A DNA stretch of 64,000 nucleotides from Eustoma russellianum (GCA_036186865.1 AP025042.1:37589932-37653931); one strand, 5' to 3'; shown: positions 1 to 10,989, numbered from the stretch's first letter. Notes: generated by a model from the letters alone, not told the origin. A program made the numbers and translations.

Positions 1-1
1 A

Positions 2-451
2 AGAACCGATATTGATTTCCCTTTTGCCATCAACATTCCGTCCTCCAACAAAAGGTGGAAGGAAAAATTTTTTTACATCTTTCGTTCTGATCTGCCAAGC
101 GAGACTATCTGGAAGCATGGCCGAATTCACAACAAATGGCCCAACCAGGAGTACCGCGATGAAGCAGACAGAATTCGATCTGTTCCAATCATCATTGATT
201 GGCGCAAAGTTGATTCTGAAATCTGGGCTGCTGCTGATGTGCCCCACTCAGCCGTTGGTGACAATTTTCGGCCTGCTTCTCCTGACCAGATAACTACCAT
301 CCGAGGTGGTCACTGGATTCTTTTGAATTTATATTACTTTCAAAGTTTGTCAACTCCTAAATCTTTTCTGGATGCAGGTGCGATGGTTGGCTCCAGATCC
401 CGGGCTGAAATAATGGCTGAAAATCAAGCCAGAAAGAGGCTTCGGATTTGA
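2..451 (+). pseudogene. 3' end of an unidentified gene or gag-like retroelement ORF (truncated by window edge)
   Basis: An open frame enters from the left edge and ends with TGA at 449-451. It reads about 149 residues, with an aromatic/basic segment containing KRWKEKFFYIF, then IIIDWRKVDSEIWAAADVP, and a basic end (NQARKRLRI). The W-K-x-K-F-F motif resembles the gag/plant-transposon-like region of some gypsy retroelements, but I do not recognise the protein. Positions 306-377 look like a 72-nt intron: it begins GT, is T-rich, and ends TTTTCTGGATGCAG. It is a multiple of three and has no stop, so retaining or removing it both keep the frame. It could be the last exons of a real gene to the left or a TE relic. 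Confidence 0.35.
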
Positions 452-614
452 TTTGTAATTACTGCAAAAAGCCTGAAAATCAACCTATACATTTCTTTAC
501 TCAGCTTTTACGCCAGAGAACTTAAAAAAAAGAAGAATCCTTAGTTTATTAAGATAAAATGATAATTGATGTGGCATATATATACGGGGATACACATATG
601 CATGTGAATACATG

Positions 615-797
615 GAGATGAGATCTTCTCACCGCCCATACTCTCACTCTATTGCCCACCGCCCGCCATATGGCAGCAAGAGGATGGTGAGGCTAGATGC
701 GGGTGACACTCATCTAGCCTCACCACCTCTCCTTGTTGCCACGTGGCGGGCAGTGGACAATGGGGTGAGGGTGTGGAGGATGAGAAGATCCGGTCCC
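615..797. mobile_element. MULE-type hairpin MITE, copy 1
   Basis: A 183-bp foldback element. The ends are GAGATGAGATCTTCTCACC (left) and the reverse complement of a GGATC-containing right end. The centre is a palindrome-like GGTGAGGCTAGATG / CATCTAGCCTCACC. It is flanked by a perfect 9-bp duplication GAATACATG (606-614 and 798-806), which is the Mutator-type length. The right arm carries GCCACGTGGC, a G-box; the matching left-arm site has decayed. It lies about 380 bp beyond the stop codon of the glyoxalase-like gene. Confidence 0.85.
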
Positions 798-1173
798 GAA
801 TACATGTACTAGTGTGTTTGTGTGTGGGCGCGCCTGCATATCTATCAGTACTGGCAAAAGATCAGATCCACAAAGGAGAGCTGCATTAGTTTAGAGTAAT
901 TTAAAACCCCCAAGATCTGAAGGTGAAAGAGAATGCAAGTACTTCTGCAGAACAATACAAAGCACTTAGCTTTAGAAAGTACAGAGCATACCATTGATCT
1001 TACACACTGCACATCCCTTCTCTGGTTACATACAATTTGAACATTCATTAGCTACAGAATACACCAGTCTTTCAATAGATAATAGAGCAGATAAACAAAC
1101 ACATTTCCTTATTCTCGATTTTCCACAAGCTGGGGCACATGCCCTTCGGCCAACAAGTACAGAAGGTCCAACT

Positions 1174-3416
1174 TCATTGCTCGTCAATTGTACCGGAGAC
1201 TTCCAAACCGTTGCCTATAAATGAACATGAGGTTTAGATGGCAAGCAATAAACAAATTGAGCATTCAAGTTGAAACATCAAATGCTCATAAAAAATTATT
1301 TAAGGCTTTGAGGAGATTTCCAAATAAGTAACAAAAATGACTTCTTATCCTCACTTTTTCAGAACTCCTTTGCTAAAATAAGCGAACAGCTTTACATTTC
1401 ACACTTGGACTCGGTGGTATATCAAATGTCATAGCTTATTCTTATCATTGTTATTTACAACCATGGCAAGCATCTAAAAGGGCTACAATGTCGTCGGAGA
1501 GTAACCGAATTGTTTTGGGGAGGGAGGGCTGCTTAAAAATAAAGACAATCTCACCATCAGGATCAAAGAAGAACACTTGCTTGATATTCCGGCCTGGTAC
1601 AGACGCTTCAAGTACATCAATCCCCTTATCCTGCAATCCAGGTGCATGGTCGCTTATAATTGTAAATGGAAATATAAAAAACAAATGAAGGATAAACAAG
1701 ATATAGAAGGAAAATAAATATGTTAGTGCTTTGTAAGTTTTACAAAGGGCATATATCAGCTTTAAGAATCATGGGAAATAGTTTGGTCAATATCCACAAT
1801 AACAGGTTAGCGTTTAAAGCCTTCTAACAGCATGTTGAGGTGAAGCACAGCACTAGGGCTAAACGATGCTGCCAAAGCAGCATGTCGTTTATATGAAATT
1901 GAGCACTTCATCCCCCTTGTCAAAAACTAAGTGGGAACTCTGATGAATTTTAAGACGAGAATAATTTCATACTCTCCACAGAGACAAATGAGAAACCAAT
2001 TTGCATAAGCTGAAACAGTGTACTTAGTCCTTTGCTAGAGCAAAGGTAAGATCACTTTACAACTATAAGTTAGTTAGCCTTTAGATAGATACTTTAAAGA
2101 TGCACATATCCGTCACCAAAGGAAAAATGACTCCAAGGACAGACTTCAATAACCAATAGAGTCCAGTTTCTACTTGCTAAAACAGAAAACTACTCACCAA
2201 ACACAAGCAAGAATTGTTCTGAACAAAAAAAAAAAGGAAAAAGTTTATGCAACTGATGATCCCAGAAAAGATCTCCAAACATACATGAAAGGAAGTCTTT
2301 AGAGACTACGAGTGACTTTACTGAAGTGATAGTTTAAAGGAATACCAAGTAAACAAAGTAATGACTAAAGTTGGTAATTCGTTACTACAGCTGGCTCAAA
2401 GTTGATCTAGGAAGAAATGAGATCAACATAGTATAGCAGGTCTAATTTGTAAGCAAACACACTGAAGTCAAACACATGATGCAATCTATTGATCGAATAT
2501 GGAATTTCATATATGCCACAAAGGAGATCAATTGTCAAGCAAAATCAATTGAAAAAGAACTAGCACGAGACCTCATAATCCCTTTTCCTAATCATTGAGG
2601 GCACCCTAAAACCAAATTTCCTAGTCCATGGTCCTTCAAAGGAACTAACTTTTAGAGTAACAATATTTGCTAAGCTTATGCAAGTTTCAACTTTTAAGCC
2701 CTCGGTACCTTTTAGTTTCTTTTAACTTTAAAATCCTAGGCAAAAACAGCATGAAAGTCTTTTTTTTTTTTTCTTGTAATTCAAAACAGCATGAAAGTCT
2801 GATACAAGAAACACGATATATCAGCTCTGATATGTGTCAAATAAGTAAATCATTTCAATATCCAACTGGGCTAACTCACTTGAAACTTTGTGATGTAGAA
2901 CAGAAAAATTATGAAGTAATAGTTATCACGGATCATAAGAGAAAACAAGTACCTTGAGGGTACAGAAAAATTATGAAGTAATAGTTATCACGGATCATAA
3001 GAGAAAACAAGTACCTTGAGGGATTGAACAAAGGAGTCAAAATTGGAGACAGAGAAACAGATATGGTGACCTCTGCGGAGATGCTTGACATTAGCAACAG
3101 CTGAAGTGGAGCTCCAAGGCCCTTCTGGAAGCTTTGAATCTGGATCCCTCTCGATAAGATGAAGGAAAAAGGTGGGTAATTTCAGCCATATCGTACCAAA
3201 CTCAAATTTGGGACTTTCCACTTGCTCAAATCCAAATGTCTGCAGACACCCACATAATCAAATCATCAATTTTCGCTTGACAAAAAAGAATAAACACTAA
3301 AAATTAAATAAATTAATGGTTGTGAAAAAGACCTCTATGTAAAATTTAGCAAGACGTTTGATATCTGAAGATTCACGAGAAACGTGATTGAAGGTCACCC
3401 CTACAGCTGTAGCCAT
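1174..3416 (-). CDS. glyoxalase I-like / VOC-superfamily protein, 4 exons, 141 aa
   Basis: Exons on the minus strand: 3333-3416, 3015-3239, 1555-1630 and 1174-1214 (426 nt in total). The start is MATAVGVTFNHVSRESSDIK. The protein is a short cytosolic-type member of the vicinal-oxygen-chelate family, related to plant lactoylglutathione-lyase-like proteins; the true substrate is not shown by sequence. Candidate metal ligands are His11 (NHVS), His55 (FFLHLIE), His86/His87 (GHHICFSV) and Glu133 (NGLEV). Exon 3 ends in DPDG and splices at GATG|GTGAGA. Exon 4 supplies NGLEVS and the stop. Reading through this donor gives a longer, family-atypical tail, so I prefer the spliced form. Introns are 93, 1384 and 340 bp. 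No transit peptide is evident. The family call is firm; exact enzyme activity is inference. Confidence 0.85.
2901..3022. repeat. 62-bp tandem duplication spanning the exon 2 splice donor of the glyoxalase-like gene
   Basis: Two identical 60-bp copies (2901-2960 and 2963-3022) are separated by TA. Each contains the last 8 bases of exon 2 followed by a GTACTTG donor, read on the minus strand. The proximal copy at 3015 keeps the frame; the second donor lies 62 nt further into the intron. Confidence 0.9.
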
Positions 3417-3473
3417 GCGGAGTAAATTGCAATTCGGTGGGATTCTTAATTTACTTCCTAAACTTCTTCAGTG

Positions 3474-3483
3474 TTTATATATA
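3474..3483 (-). promoter_or_regulatory. TATA box of the glyoxalase-like gene
   Basis: On the minus strand the sequence reads TATATATAAA about 58 bp upstream of the ATG at 3416, followed by a short leader. Position and sequence fit a plant core promoter. The transcription start is inferred only. Confidence 0.5.
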
Positions 3484-3765
3484 TCGAAGATTGCACAGCC
3501 GTGTACGTTTCACCCGGGGAAAAGCAAACGAAACAGAACAAAAAAGAAAAAGACATCCAGGACAGCGAGAGAGTCCAAGCGGGATGTGGAGAGGGCACCG
3601 TGTTAAAAGACAAAACTACCCATCATACTTGAAAAACAGAAACTGTAATAAAATAGAATAATACTAAATAGAATAATTCTCTGTGGTATTTTCCATACAA
3701 GAAAAGTTATCAGATTCAACTTAATGAAAGTATAAAACTCTTAACAATGAGACCAAAACCCAACA

Positions 3766-4620
3766 TGTGACAAGTGTATTGACCGCGCTTATTAACAGTT
3801 GACATCGGTCTAGTAAAATACAAGGTTTAACCTAGTCATGAGTCCAATTACAATCAAGTTGGCTCGGTCAAGAAGGTGCATGACATTTTCTCGGTGTTAA
3901 CGAAGATCTCAGGTCTGCTCTAACGAAACAAGCGTAAAGCTTATGTCAACATCAAGTTAATGGTATAGATAGAAGGCTTTGCCTCCGCAACAAAAAGGGT
4001 GAAGGTCGACCTCACTTGTTCAGCCGATAACACAAATCAAGTTCAGAGTCTCTGCTCGGCTAAGGAAACACACCAAGACGTCAGTCAGCATTATTTGACT
4101 TATTAATGGAACAGGCCACCTCAGATACATCATTGCTACTCGGATCCAACATGTTCAAGTCTTGGACCATTATCAGTACGACCTACTTAGGTAGAGTCAA
4201 GGACAGTCAACTCGGTCATCTATCGCCTCGGCCACTCATTGCAGGTTTGTCTTTAATCCAACGTCTCGGCTTCGTTGCTCAGCTACATTTCTACGTCTTG
4301 CGACACTCCTGCTCAACCTAGCCAACCATGCACCAGCCAGCAGGCAATCTAGCCATGCAACGTGACACATGACGCTACCTAGCGAACACGTAGACGTAGC
4401 CTTCCTACAGAGTAGTATACGTGATACTCCCCTATAGCTCCTCGGCATTGATTGGCTACATATGACATATAAAAAGGGGGAAACATCACATGTTCAAGCT
4501 ATTAAGTAAAAGACACAACCTCAACACAAAAGGTTTGAACAAAGCTTCAAACTCGCAAAGAAACATGTTTCTTAATAATCCAACAATCATCAAATACCAA
4601 AATGGAACAATCGTAACTGA
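3766..4620 (+). other. possible LTR remnant
   Basis: A block of about 850 bp with higher GC than its surroundings, many short CTCGGYC motifs, and a TATATAAAAAGG box near 4466 followed by a short leader-like stretch. This looks like a gypsy-type LTR, but I could not find matching ends or a target duplication. It could also be an old promoter region. No coding potential is seen. Confidence 0.3.
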
Positions 4621-5121
4621 ATTAAGCGTCAGATGGTTTTTTTAAAGCAATAGTTATGTGACCTCTAAAGTTGTTCAACGTAAGCATATTTTTGAGAACG
4701 TTATTCCTGGTGATAAACGGTACATATGTAAGTGTTTAACAGTGTTTTTTTTTTGAATTATCTCTGATCCATACGAATATTCGACTTCATCAATTAATAT
4801 ATGGCGTATAGACATACTGGTTTCTAAATTTCACATATTTATGTAACATTCTCCCATATTTACGGTAATATCATTCAACTCCGGTTTGCTTATCGAAAAA
4901 AGTTTTCGTAGTGAACTTGATGTTACATTTTTTTTAAAAAAAAAAAAAAGATAAAAATGCTAAGAAAGCGAAAACAAAGAAATTAGTGGGCAAAACTTCC
5001 ATTATAAAAATTGGTAGTAGTTGATATTCTTTGCCATTTAGAAGTGTCCTTTCCAGACAATTTATGTATTTTTGGTACAATATTAAAATCCAAAAAGTTG
5101 TTACTCTCGTGAAACTTAGGT

Positions 5122-5542
5122 GGCGTTTGGTTGGGGATATGAGAATCAAAGAATGGGTTTGGAAGCATCCAAACCCATTCCGGCTGTTTGTTTGGGGTAA
5201 ATGAGGGAATGAATTTCATTTTGATATCCAACTATTTGGTAATGGATATCGTTTTTTGATATACTAGGCCCCTTATCTATCAAATTGGGGGAATGGGAGG
5301 AATGGGGAGCCGCCGGTCAACGCCGGTCAACGGCGCCGGCCACCGCCGCCGTCCGCCGTTCGCCGCCGCCGGCCACCGGTCCACCGCCGCCGGCGACCAC
5401 TATTTCGGCCGGTCACTATTCCCATTCCCATTTTAATACCAAACAACTATCACCTTTAACCCCAAACTCATATCCTCCAAACCCATTCCCTATCATACCC
5501 ATTCCGATTCTAATTCCGATTCCCAAGTGTGAACCAAACGCC
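5122..5542. mobile_element. MITE with GGCGTTTGGTT termini and GC-rich core
   Basis: A 421-bp element with terminal inverted repeats GGCGTTTGGTT / AACCAAACGCC, subterminal inverted motifs around GAATGGGTTTGGA, and imperfect flanking duplication (ACTTAGGT versus AACCTGGT). The centre (about 5305-5405) is almost pure CCG/GCCGGC repeats, very unlike the AT-rich flanks. Open frames here are low-complexity artefacts. The superfamily is uncertain (hAT-like if the duplication is 8 bp). Confidence 0.7.
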
Positions 5543-5607
5543 AAACCTGGTGGTCGACTCAGCGAAATCTAATCCATTACCGGTTAACTACTATTTGATT
5601 TAATGTC

Positions 5608-5670
5608 ATATATATATATATATATATATAAACAAATGTAGAAATACACATATATATATATATATATACT
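5608..5670. repeat. (AT)n microsatellite
   Basis: Two long TA runs interrupted by about 20 bases, followed by further AT-rich DNA. No coding potential. Confidence 0.8.
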
Positions 5671-6116
5671 TTTATATACGTATCTATCTGTATGTGTAAT
5701 GCAACTATTAATTCATGACTCAATAATGATTGATCTAGTTACCCTCATGACCCAAGATCTTTTATGGTATAATTTGCTGTACGGTTTGAGTTTCAAATCA
5801 TTCAAAAAGTTTGAAAGAATTTGTCAGGTCAACAATGTAACCTTCAAGAATTTGATGATAAAAACACGAATTGGATTAGATCATAATCGTTATGGATCAA
5901 TTCAGTCGACTTAAAACATTAAAAACTGGTTTATGAAAAATAAATTTTCAAAAAAAGCCCGCAAGAATTACAATTATCGTGATATTTCCAAATTTGCAGC
6001 CATTATTTGAATTATTCTGCATCCCATGTATTCGTTAGAATAATTAACTATTACTACTAAAGCATATACTAGCTAGCATAATGCCACAATCAGTCCTTTT
6101 TAAACTAATGATGTAA

Positions 6117-6330
6117 TAAATCAAAATCACTTATTAAATTGGTTACAATTCTTGTATTGTGAAGTATCAGTTGATCAACACAACTTGACGTAATTTCATG
6201 ATGGATCATCTGTAAACAATCTCCGTGTGTTTCTAAGATATGGGTAAGGTTATGTACACCTGACCTTCTTTACTCTGTCATAGACGAAAATCGTTAAAAC
6301 AACGGAATAATTTTGTTGTTGTGGTTGTCC
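6117..6330 (+). mobile_element. SINE with TTG-type tail, copy 1
   Basis: Shares a consensus with copies at 60440 and 63080 (plus strand) and 41683 and 49566 (minus strand). Shared blocks are a TATTGTGAAGTATCAGTTGAT-like block, CACAACTTGACG, a TATGGTTGCRTACATCC-like block and a TCATAGACG-like block, ending in TTGTTGTTG. The TTG tail resembles the tobacco TS class. This copy is diverged. Confidence 0.6.
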
Positions 6331-6808
6331 TTTTTAGACAGTGAAATATTTGACCATTGCCTAAACGGTGAACTTTTCTTCTGCAATAAGAACTTCAAGA
6401 CTAAAAGAATGAACTTTTCTCAAAAGGTTAACTTTGTAAACAAAAAGGAAGGGAAAAAAAAGGTAACTTTATAACAACAACAATCATATACATTTTATAT
6501 TCTAACGACATCAAAAGTTATTGTTAGACTCTGAGGAAGGTAAGAGTCAGGCAAACAATACTCCATCTCAAAAGATAGAGAGTTTGCTTTCAGTGAAACT
6601 CCAACTCTATATATGCAATAGAGAAAAGGTAACTTTATCTGGTTCTAAATTCTAATGAAGGGAGAAAAACTGTTAGGATTACAACCACTGTGCAAAACAA
6701 AACAATCAAAAGTGACAGAATAGATCGAATTTAAAAAACCAAAAAATAAAAAAATCAGAAGATTCTCAGAAATAATTCCAAGAAATAAGAAGTCTTTGGG
6801 TGTTTTAC

Positions 6809-6969
6809 GAGATGAGACCTCATTCGTCACCACGCGACACGTGGCAGTAGGAGTGGGTGGTGAAGCTAGATGAAGGTGACCCTCATCTATCATCACTATT
6901 CACCCCGGTTGCCATGTGTCGCCGGTGACGATTGGGGTGAGGAGAAAGCGGTAAAGGGATCCTACTCCG
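6809..6969. mobile_element. MULE-type hairpin MITE, copy 2
   Basis: 161 bp, bounded by a perfect 9-bp duplication GTGTTTTAC (6800-6808 and 6970-6978). The centre is GGTGAAGCTAGATGAAGG / CCCTCATCTATCATCAC. The left arm has GCGACACGTGGCAG; the right arm has the decayed partner TGCCATGTGTCGC. It lies 212 bp beyond the stop codon of the DUF1677 gene. Confidence 0.85.
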
Positions 6970-7180
6970 TGTTTTACCGTCCACATATGTCGCTAATCCA
7001 CGATCTCCGAGTTTATATCAAGAGTGACATATGTTCTTGATACATATCATGTCACTTGAATCACATCATACATATGCCATCCAACGAAATATCAGATTCT
7101 GAAGCCAAGTAAATACTTTTGTAACTGTTTCAATCCACTGGGTTGCTACTTTTTCAGTAGCAGTTAAATAAGGAGTCATC

Positions 7181-7537
7181 TCAGACCTGGGATGTGCTAG
7201 CTGATCTTGAGTAATACTTCCTAGAAGTAGACGATGAAGATGACGATGACGATGGTGATGATAAATCACCTGATCTTTTTCGAAGCATTTGTCGCATCCC
7301 ATCAGCAACTCTAGTAGCAGGATTTGATTTGTAATTACTGCAAAAAGCCATGTGTGCTCTTACAGCTTCTTCTATTCCAGATTGTTTATTCCCTCTGTTA
7401 ACTTCATCTGTTACAGCTTCTGAACACAGCCCACAAAACCATTTCCCATCAAATTTTTCTTTCACTTTGCTAATATATTCTTGTGTGCAATCTTCCTTCA
7501 ATCCACAACACTCACACTTTGCCAATTCAACATCCAT
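7181..7537 (-). CDS. DUF1677 family protein, 118 aa
   Basis: A single-exon plant-specific small protein starting MDVELAKCECCGLKEDC. The frame is open 83 codons further upstream, but that part is AT-rich and unlike the family, so I take Met at 7537. It has paired cysteine motifs (CECCG at residues 8-12, Cys17, then WFCGLC around residues 36-41) likely to bind zinc. A conserved segment AVTDEVNRG follows, then EEAVRAHMAFC, and a serine-rich tail of about 8 serines near residue 100. The molecular function of DUF1677 is not established. No splice site is needed. A MITE lies just past the stop, and a partial copy of the same family lies about 300 bp upstream. Confidence 0.9.
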   Translation of the reverse strand: MDVELAKCECCGLKEDCTQEYISKVKEKFDGKWFCGLCSEAVTDEVNRGNKQSGIEEAVRAHMAFCSNYKSNPATRVADGMRQMLRKRSGDLSSPSSSSSSSSTSRKYYSRSASTSQV

Positions 7538-7833
7538 CTCTCCTCTCTTTCCTTTCTTCTTCTTAGCAAAATTTATAGCAAAAATTTGGGTAGAAGAAAA
7601 TGTTGCACGGTCACCACACAACAAAAAATGATCATATTCACATGTTATATACATACATATATGTGTGATAAATAAAGAAACTTCATGGTTGATACCATGA
7701 AAACAAGGTCTAGATTGTTTTTGATAGATAAGAGAGAGAGGGATGAGGTAAGATATTATGAAGGAGAGGAAACTTATAGTAAGCAAGGGAAGCTACCATA
7801 ATTTCCTCCATGTTCCAAGGGACATGGGGCATG

Positions 7834-7896
7834 GAAAATTGGGGATGAGATCTCCTCACCCTCAATCACCCTCAATCCCTTCACCCCGTTTTTAGG
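7834..7896. mobile_element. half copy of the MULE-type MITE
   Basis: Contains GGGGATGAGATCTCCTCACCCTC, the family's terminal sequence, followed by CACCC-rich arm sequence. It then stops without the central hairpin or second end. Probably a truncated relic. Confidence 0.5.
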
Positions 7897-8084
7897 AAAT
7901 ATGTCCAAATTTACACATATCAATCACCGGTAGGACTAAATGTATGTCAAACATGTGTGTGTTTAATTTTATAAGGGTTAAGTTCGGGATAGTAGCTTAT
8001 TGCTTTGACGTATAAACATTTTTAACATTTTACGTCTTAGACCAATGATTATATATCTTTTTTTTTGTGTGTGTGGGGGGTGAT

Positions 8085-8300
8085 TTTATTTTGATGTTCT
8101 CCCCCACCTGTACCAGAAGCCTCTTAGTCATGTGGGATGTAAATCGAGGGATGTGCTCTATCGGCAGCCCTGCAAAGGGAGAGGACACACGAGACTCAGC
8201 CAGTCCAGAGGCAACCCTTGTAATATTTCAACAAAGATTGTCTCCACACGGACTCGAACTCGGGACGTTGGACATTTTATTTTGATGAGGGAGTGGGTTC
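8085..8300 (-). mobile_element. probable tRNA-derived SINE, AGCTCAGTTGG family
   Basis: The minus strand shows a box-B-like GAGTTCGAGTCC, then a body ending CGATTTACATCCC, as in the copies at 15605, 46395, 48340, 62265 and 63700. The 5' box A is not clear, so the element is old or truncated. The open frames over it are not genes. Confidence 0.4.
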
Positions 8301-9182
8301 TCCCCCACCTGTAACAGATGCCCCTTTTATTACTTAGCCTCGTGTGTGTATCATGTCACTTCTAATTTTTTAAATGTGGGACTGTACCCTTGTTTTTGTT
8401 GAGCTACATAGTATTGTCTTATAAGAACCCTTTGTAGTCGACTTTACCTTTGTTGTCTTTTACTACTTTGGTTTATACTTATATATCATGTTATTTTATT
8501 TATTTTTATAATGTGAGACTAAGTCTTTACGCTTCATCCTTCTTGACATTTTACTACTTAGGTTCTTGCTTTTATATCATTGTTGCTTTCTTCATTTTTT
8601 TCAAATATGCCATATGTTTTTATACTTTATTCTTCTTAAACGGGTCAACGTCCTTGCTAAGCCTATCCAATACCTTTATACTAGATCTAGTCTGGTAGTT
8701 GAATCTGATCCTAGAATTATAAATTACTCAATTCGTCTTTATTCTTGCAACGCTACTATGGATCCGACAACATTAAATATCAGTTTTTTAGGTTTTATCC
8801 TACACTGTCCTAAAAAGTTACCCTTGATATTCTATTACTTACACTCATTATTATATATCACTTTTTTTCTTTTTTCTTTTTAACGTAAAACTGAATTTTT
8901 GCACTTCTTATGATAATCATTGAATTCTTTGTGCATAGTTATAAATCCATTTACCAATGGCAAAGGTGAAAACATTACTAAGATTTGTTTTAGAAGTTGA
9001 GGGCAAATCTTTAGTTCTCTAATTTGGGAATTTCCTAAAATTATTTATTAATTTATTAATTTCTATTTTTTTAAATGAAAACCTTTACTCGCCTTGGTCA
9101 AATAATTGTTCTTTTGCAAGTAGTTGGACTGATGCTTTCTGTTGACATAATTGAATGGCTTCGTTTAATATTGGCTTAGTGT
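8300..9182. other. AT-rich intergenic, nothing recognised
   Basis: T-rich DNA with short meaningless open frames (8450-8883) and no recognisable domain, RNA or repeat end. It is the left flank of the Copia insertion that starts at 9183. Confidence 0.5.
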
Positions 9183-9915
9183 TGTTGGAGACAATCAATC
9201 CTCTACCAAGACGCAGTCGTACAATGTGTGCATATGAAACAGCAAAATAAAATAAATCAAACCCGGGGCGAGTCGAAGACTCTATCCTTTAGACGTATTG
9301 CTCCGGTATACTGTGCCCAACCGGTGTGAGGAATCGTCTCCCAGGATACAACGGGTACCTGTTCAGTTGAGCGGCACTGCTGAACTTGAACTACTTCGAA
9401 CCTTCGAATGTCCTGACTTCTCCCGGACGATATGTAAGACTCGGATGCTTCGAACTTAGTATGCTATGAAAGCTTGGAAAAATGTTATGAATGAATGCAC
9501 CCCTTTGCCCTCTTTATATAGGGGAGTCGGTTAGAGAACAAGGTACCGTGACCGTTGGATCAAAACCGAAGTTTGATTTAGACCGTTAGATTAAAACCTC
9601 CTATCTAGATTAGGAAGGTTTAATCTCAGCCTTTAGATCGAAGATAGATTAGCATGTTTAAACCTGGAGCGTTAGATGGAAACCATATTCGGTTAAGCGG
9701 TTAAGACAGTTTAAATCTCGGCCGTTAGATCAAAGCTGCCTCCCCACCACCGTTAGATCAAAACAGGTTGATCTTATTTTAAACAGGAGGATAGTGTTAG
9801 TTTCAGATTTGAAACATAACCACTCAAACTGAAGAGATTCTGCATGCTGTTCGACATCGATCGATCACATCGATCGATCGATGTATACATCGATCGATCG
9901 ATGTATCGATCGGTT
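9183..9915 (-). repeat. Copia-1 3' LTR, 5'-truncated
   Basis: About 730 bp matching 12077-12790 of the other LTR, including TATATAAAGA at 9511-9520 (minus strand). Its upstream part was lost in the internal deletion; the join lies inside ATCGATCG repeats near 9890-9920. Confidence 0.9.
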
Positions 9916-10333
9916 TCTTAGATGGAATTCTGTTTAAAATGACGTTGGCTGAGAGGATTGCTTCCCCCCACAAGTTCTGAGGTAAACCCGAACTTATCAA
10001 CATAGCATTCATCATCTCTTTTAGAGTACGGTTCTTGCGTTCAGCAATACCATTCGATTGAGGTGAATATGGTGCAGTCGTTTGATGAATAATGCCATGT
10101 TCGGAACAGAATTCATTAAACGGTGTATCATATTCGCCACCTCTATCACTACGAATTTCTTTAATTCGTTTGCTAAGTTGATTCTCAACTTCATTTTTAT
10201 AATCCTTGAAAGCATCAAGGGCCTCATCTTTGCTGCTTAGCAAATATACATAACAGTATCGTGTGCAATCGTCGATAAAAGTTACAAAATACTTTTTACC
10301 ACCTCTCGTTTGCACAAATTTTAAATCACACAC
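9824..10333 (-). pseudogene. Copia-1 integrase, truncated and fused to LTR sequence
   Basis: Retroviral-type integrase core. The D-D-E residues are visible in FIDDCTRY, SDRGGEY and IAERKNR. The integrase frame ends after NVILNRIPSKK and runs on into LTR-derived sequence (SIDVIDRCRTACRISSV), matching a frame also present in the intact LTR. A 1-nt lesion near 10338-10342 separates it from the upstream protease/zinc-finger frame. Not functional as a complete polyprotein. Confidence 0.9.
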
Positions 10334-10989
10334 ATCGGTTGAATTAAATTCAAAGGTTCAGTGTTCGTTTCTATTGAAGGAAATGGTGCCTTTGCCATCT
10401 TCACTTCAACACATATTTGACATTTTCCTTTATTATTAAAGTCCAGTTTGGGCAATAAGTCAAGATTACTCATACGTTGTATTGACTTGTAATTAACATG
10501 TCCCAAACGAAAATGCCATAAACAAGAAGACTCAAGCATGTAAGCAGAAGAGGAAGCAATTTTATTAGCCTCTGCGGGCAAATCTCTTTTGGGTACAATA
10601 GTGATGACATTCAATTTAAACATCCTATTCGACAAGTACCCCTTCCCCAAATACATGCCATTTTTCAAAAGAATAACTTTATTGGATTCTAACACTAGTC
10701 TAAAACCATGCATGACTAGAAGAGATCCAGATACTAAATTCTTCCGAATATCAGGGACGTGCAGCACATTCTGCAGAGTCAGATGCTTCCCTGATGTGAG
10801 CTTCAGAACAACTTTTCCCTCGCCTTCAATCTTCGAGGAGGCCGAGTTTCCCATGTAAAGTTGTTCATCGTTCCCGGGCTGGTACTCCGTGAACATCTCT
10901 CTGCTGGAGCAAACATGTCTAGTGGCGCCAGTATCAAGCCACCACTCACGTACGTTCCCCCACAGTATTGCACTCTGAGACCACCGCAT
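10321..10989 (-). pseudogene. Copia-1 protease and integrase N-terminal zinc-binding region
   Basis: Aspartic protease motif DTGATRHVC near the start, then the pre-integrase segment LWHFRLGHVNYKS and a CQIC zinc-binding pair. It overlaps the end of gag in another frame. A run of five G (plus strand C 10957-10961) holds one base too many relative to a continuous Copia polyprotein, so gag and protease are out of frame. Confidence 0.85.

Noticed and set aside
1451..1554. Unspliced C-terminus of the glyoxalase-like protein as the main form
   Set aside because: A strong donor follows DPDG, and exon 4 at 1174-1214 restores the family NGLEV segment in phase. Kept only as a possible isoform.
3766..4620. 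Complete solo LTR
   Set aside because: TATA-like promoter present, but tested TG starts and CA ends gave no matching 5-bp duplication, so only a low-confidence remnant is reported.
5285..5572. Pro/Ala-rich ORF as a gene
   Set aside because: It lies within the MITE and is driven by CCG repeats.
7538..7786. N-terminal extension of the DUF1677 protein
   Set aside because: The upstream frame is open but AT-rich, hydrophobic-biased and unlike the family, while MDVELAKCECCG fits the usual start.
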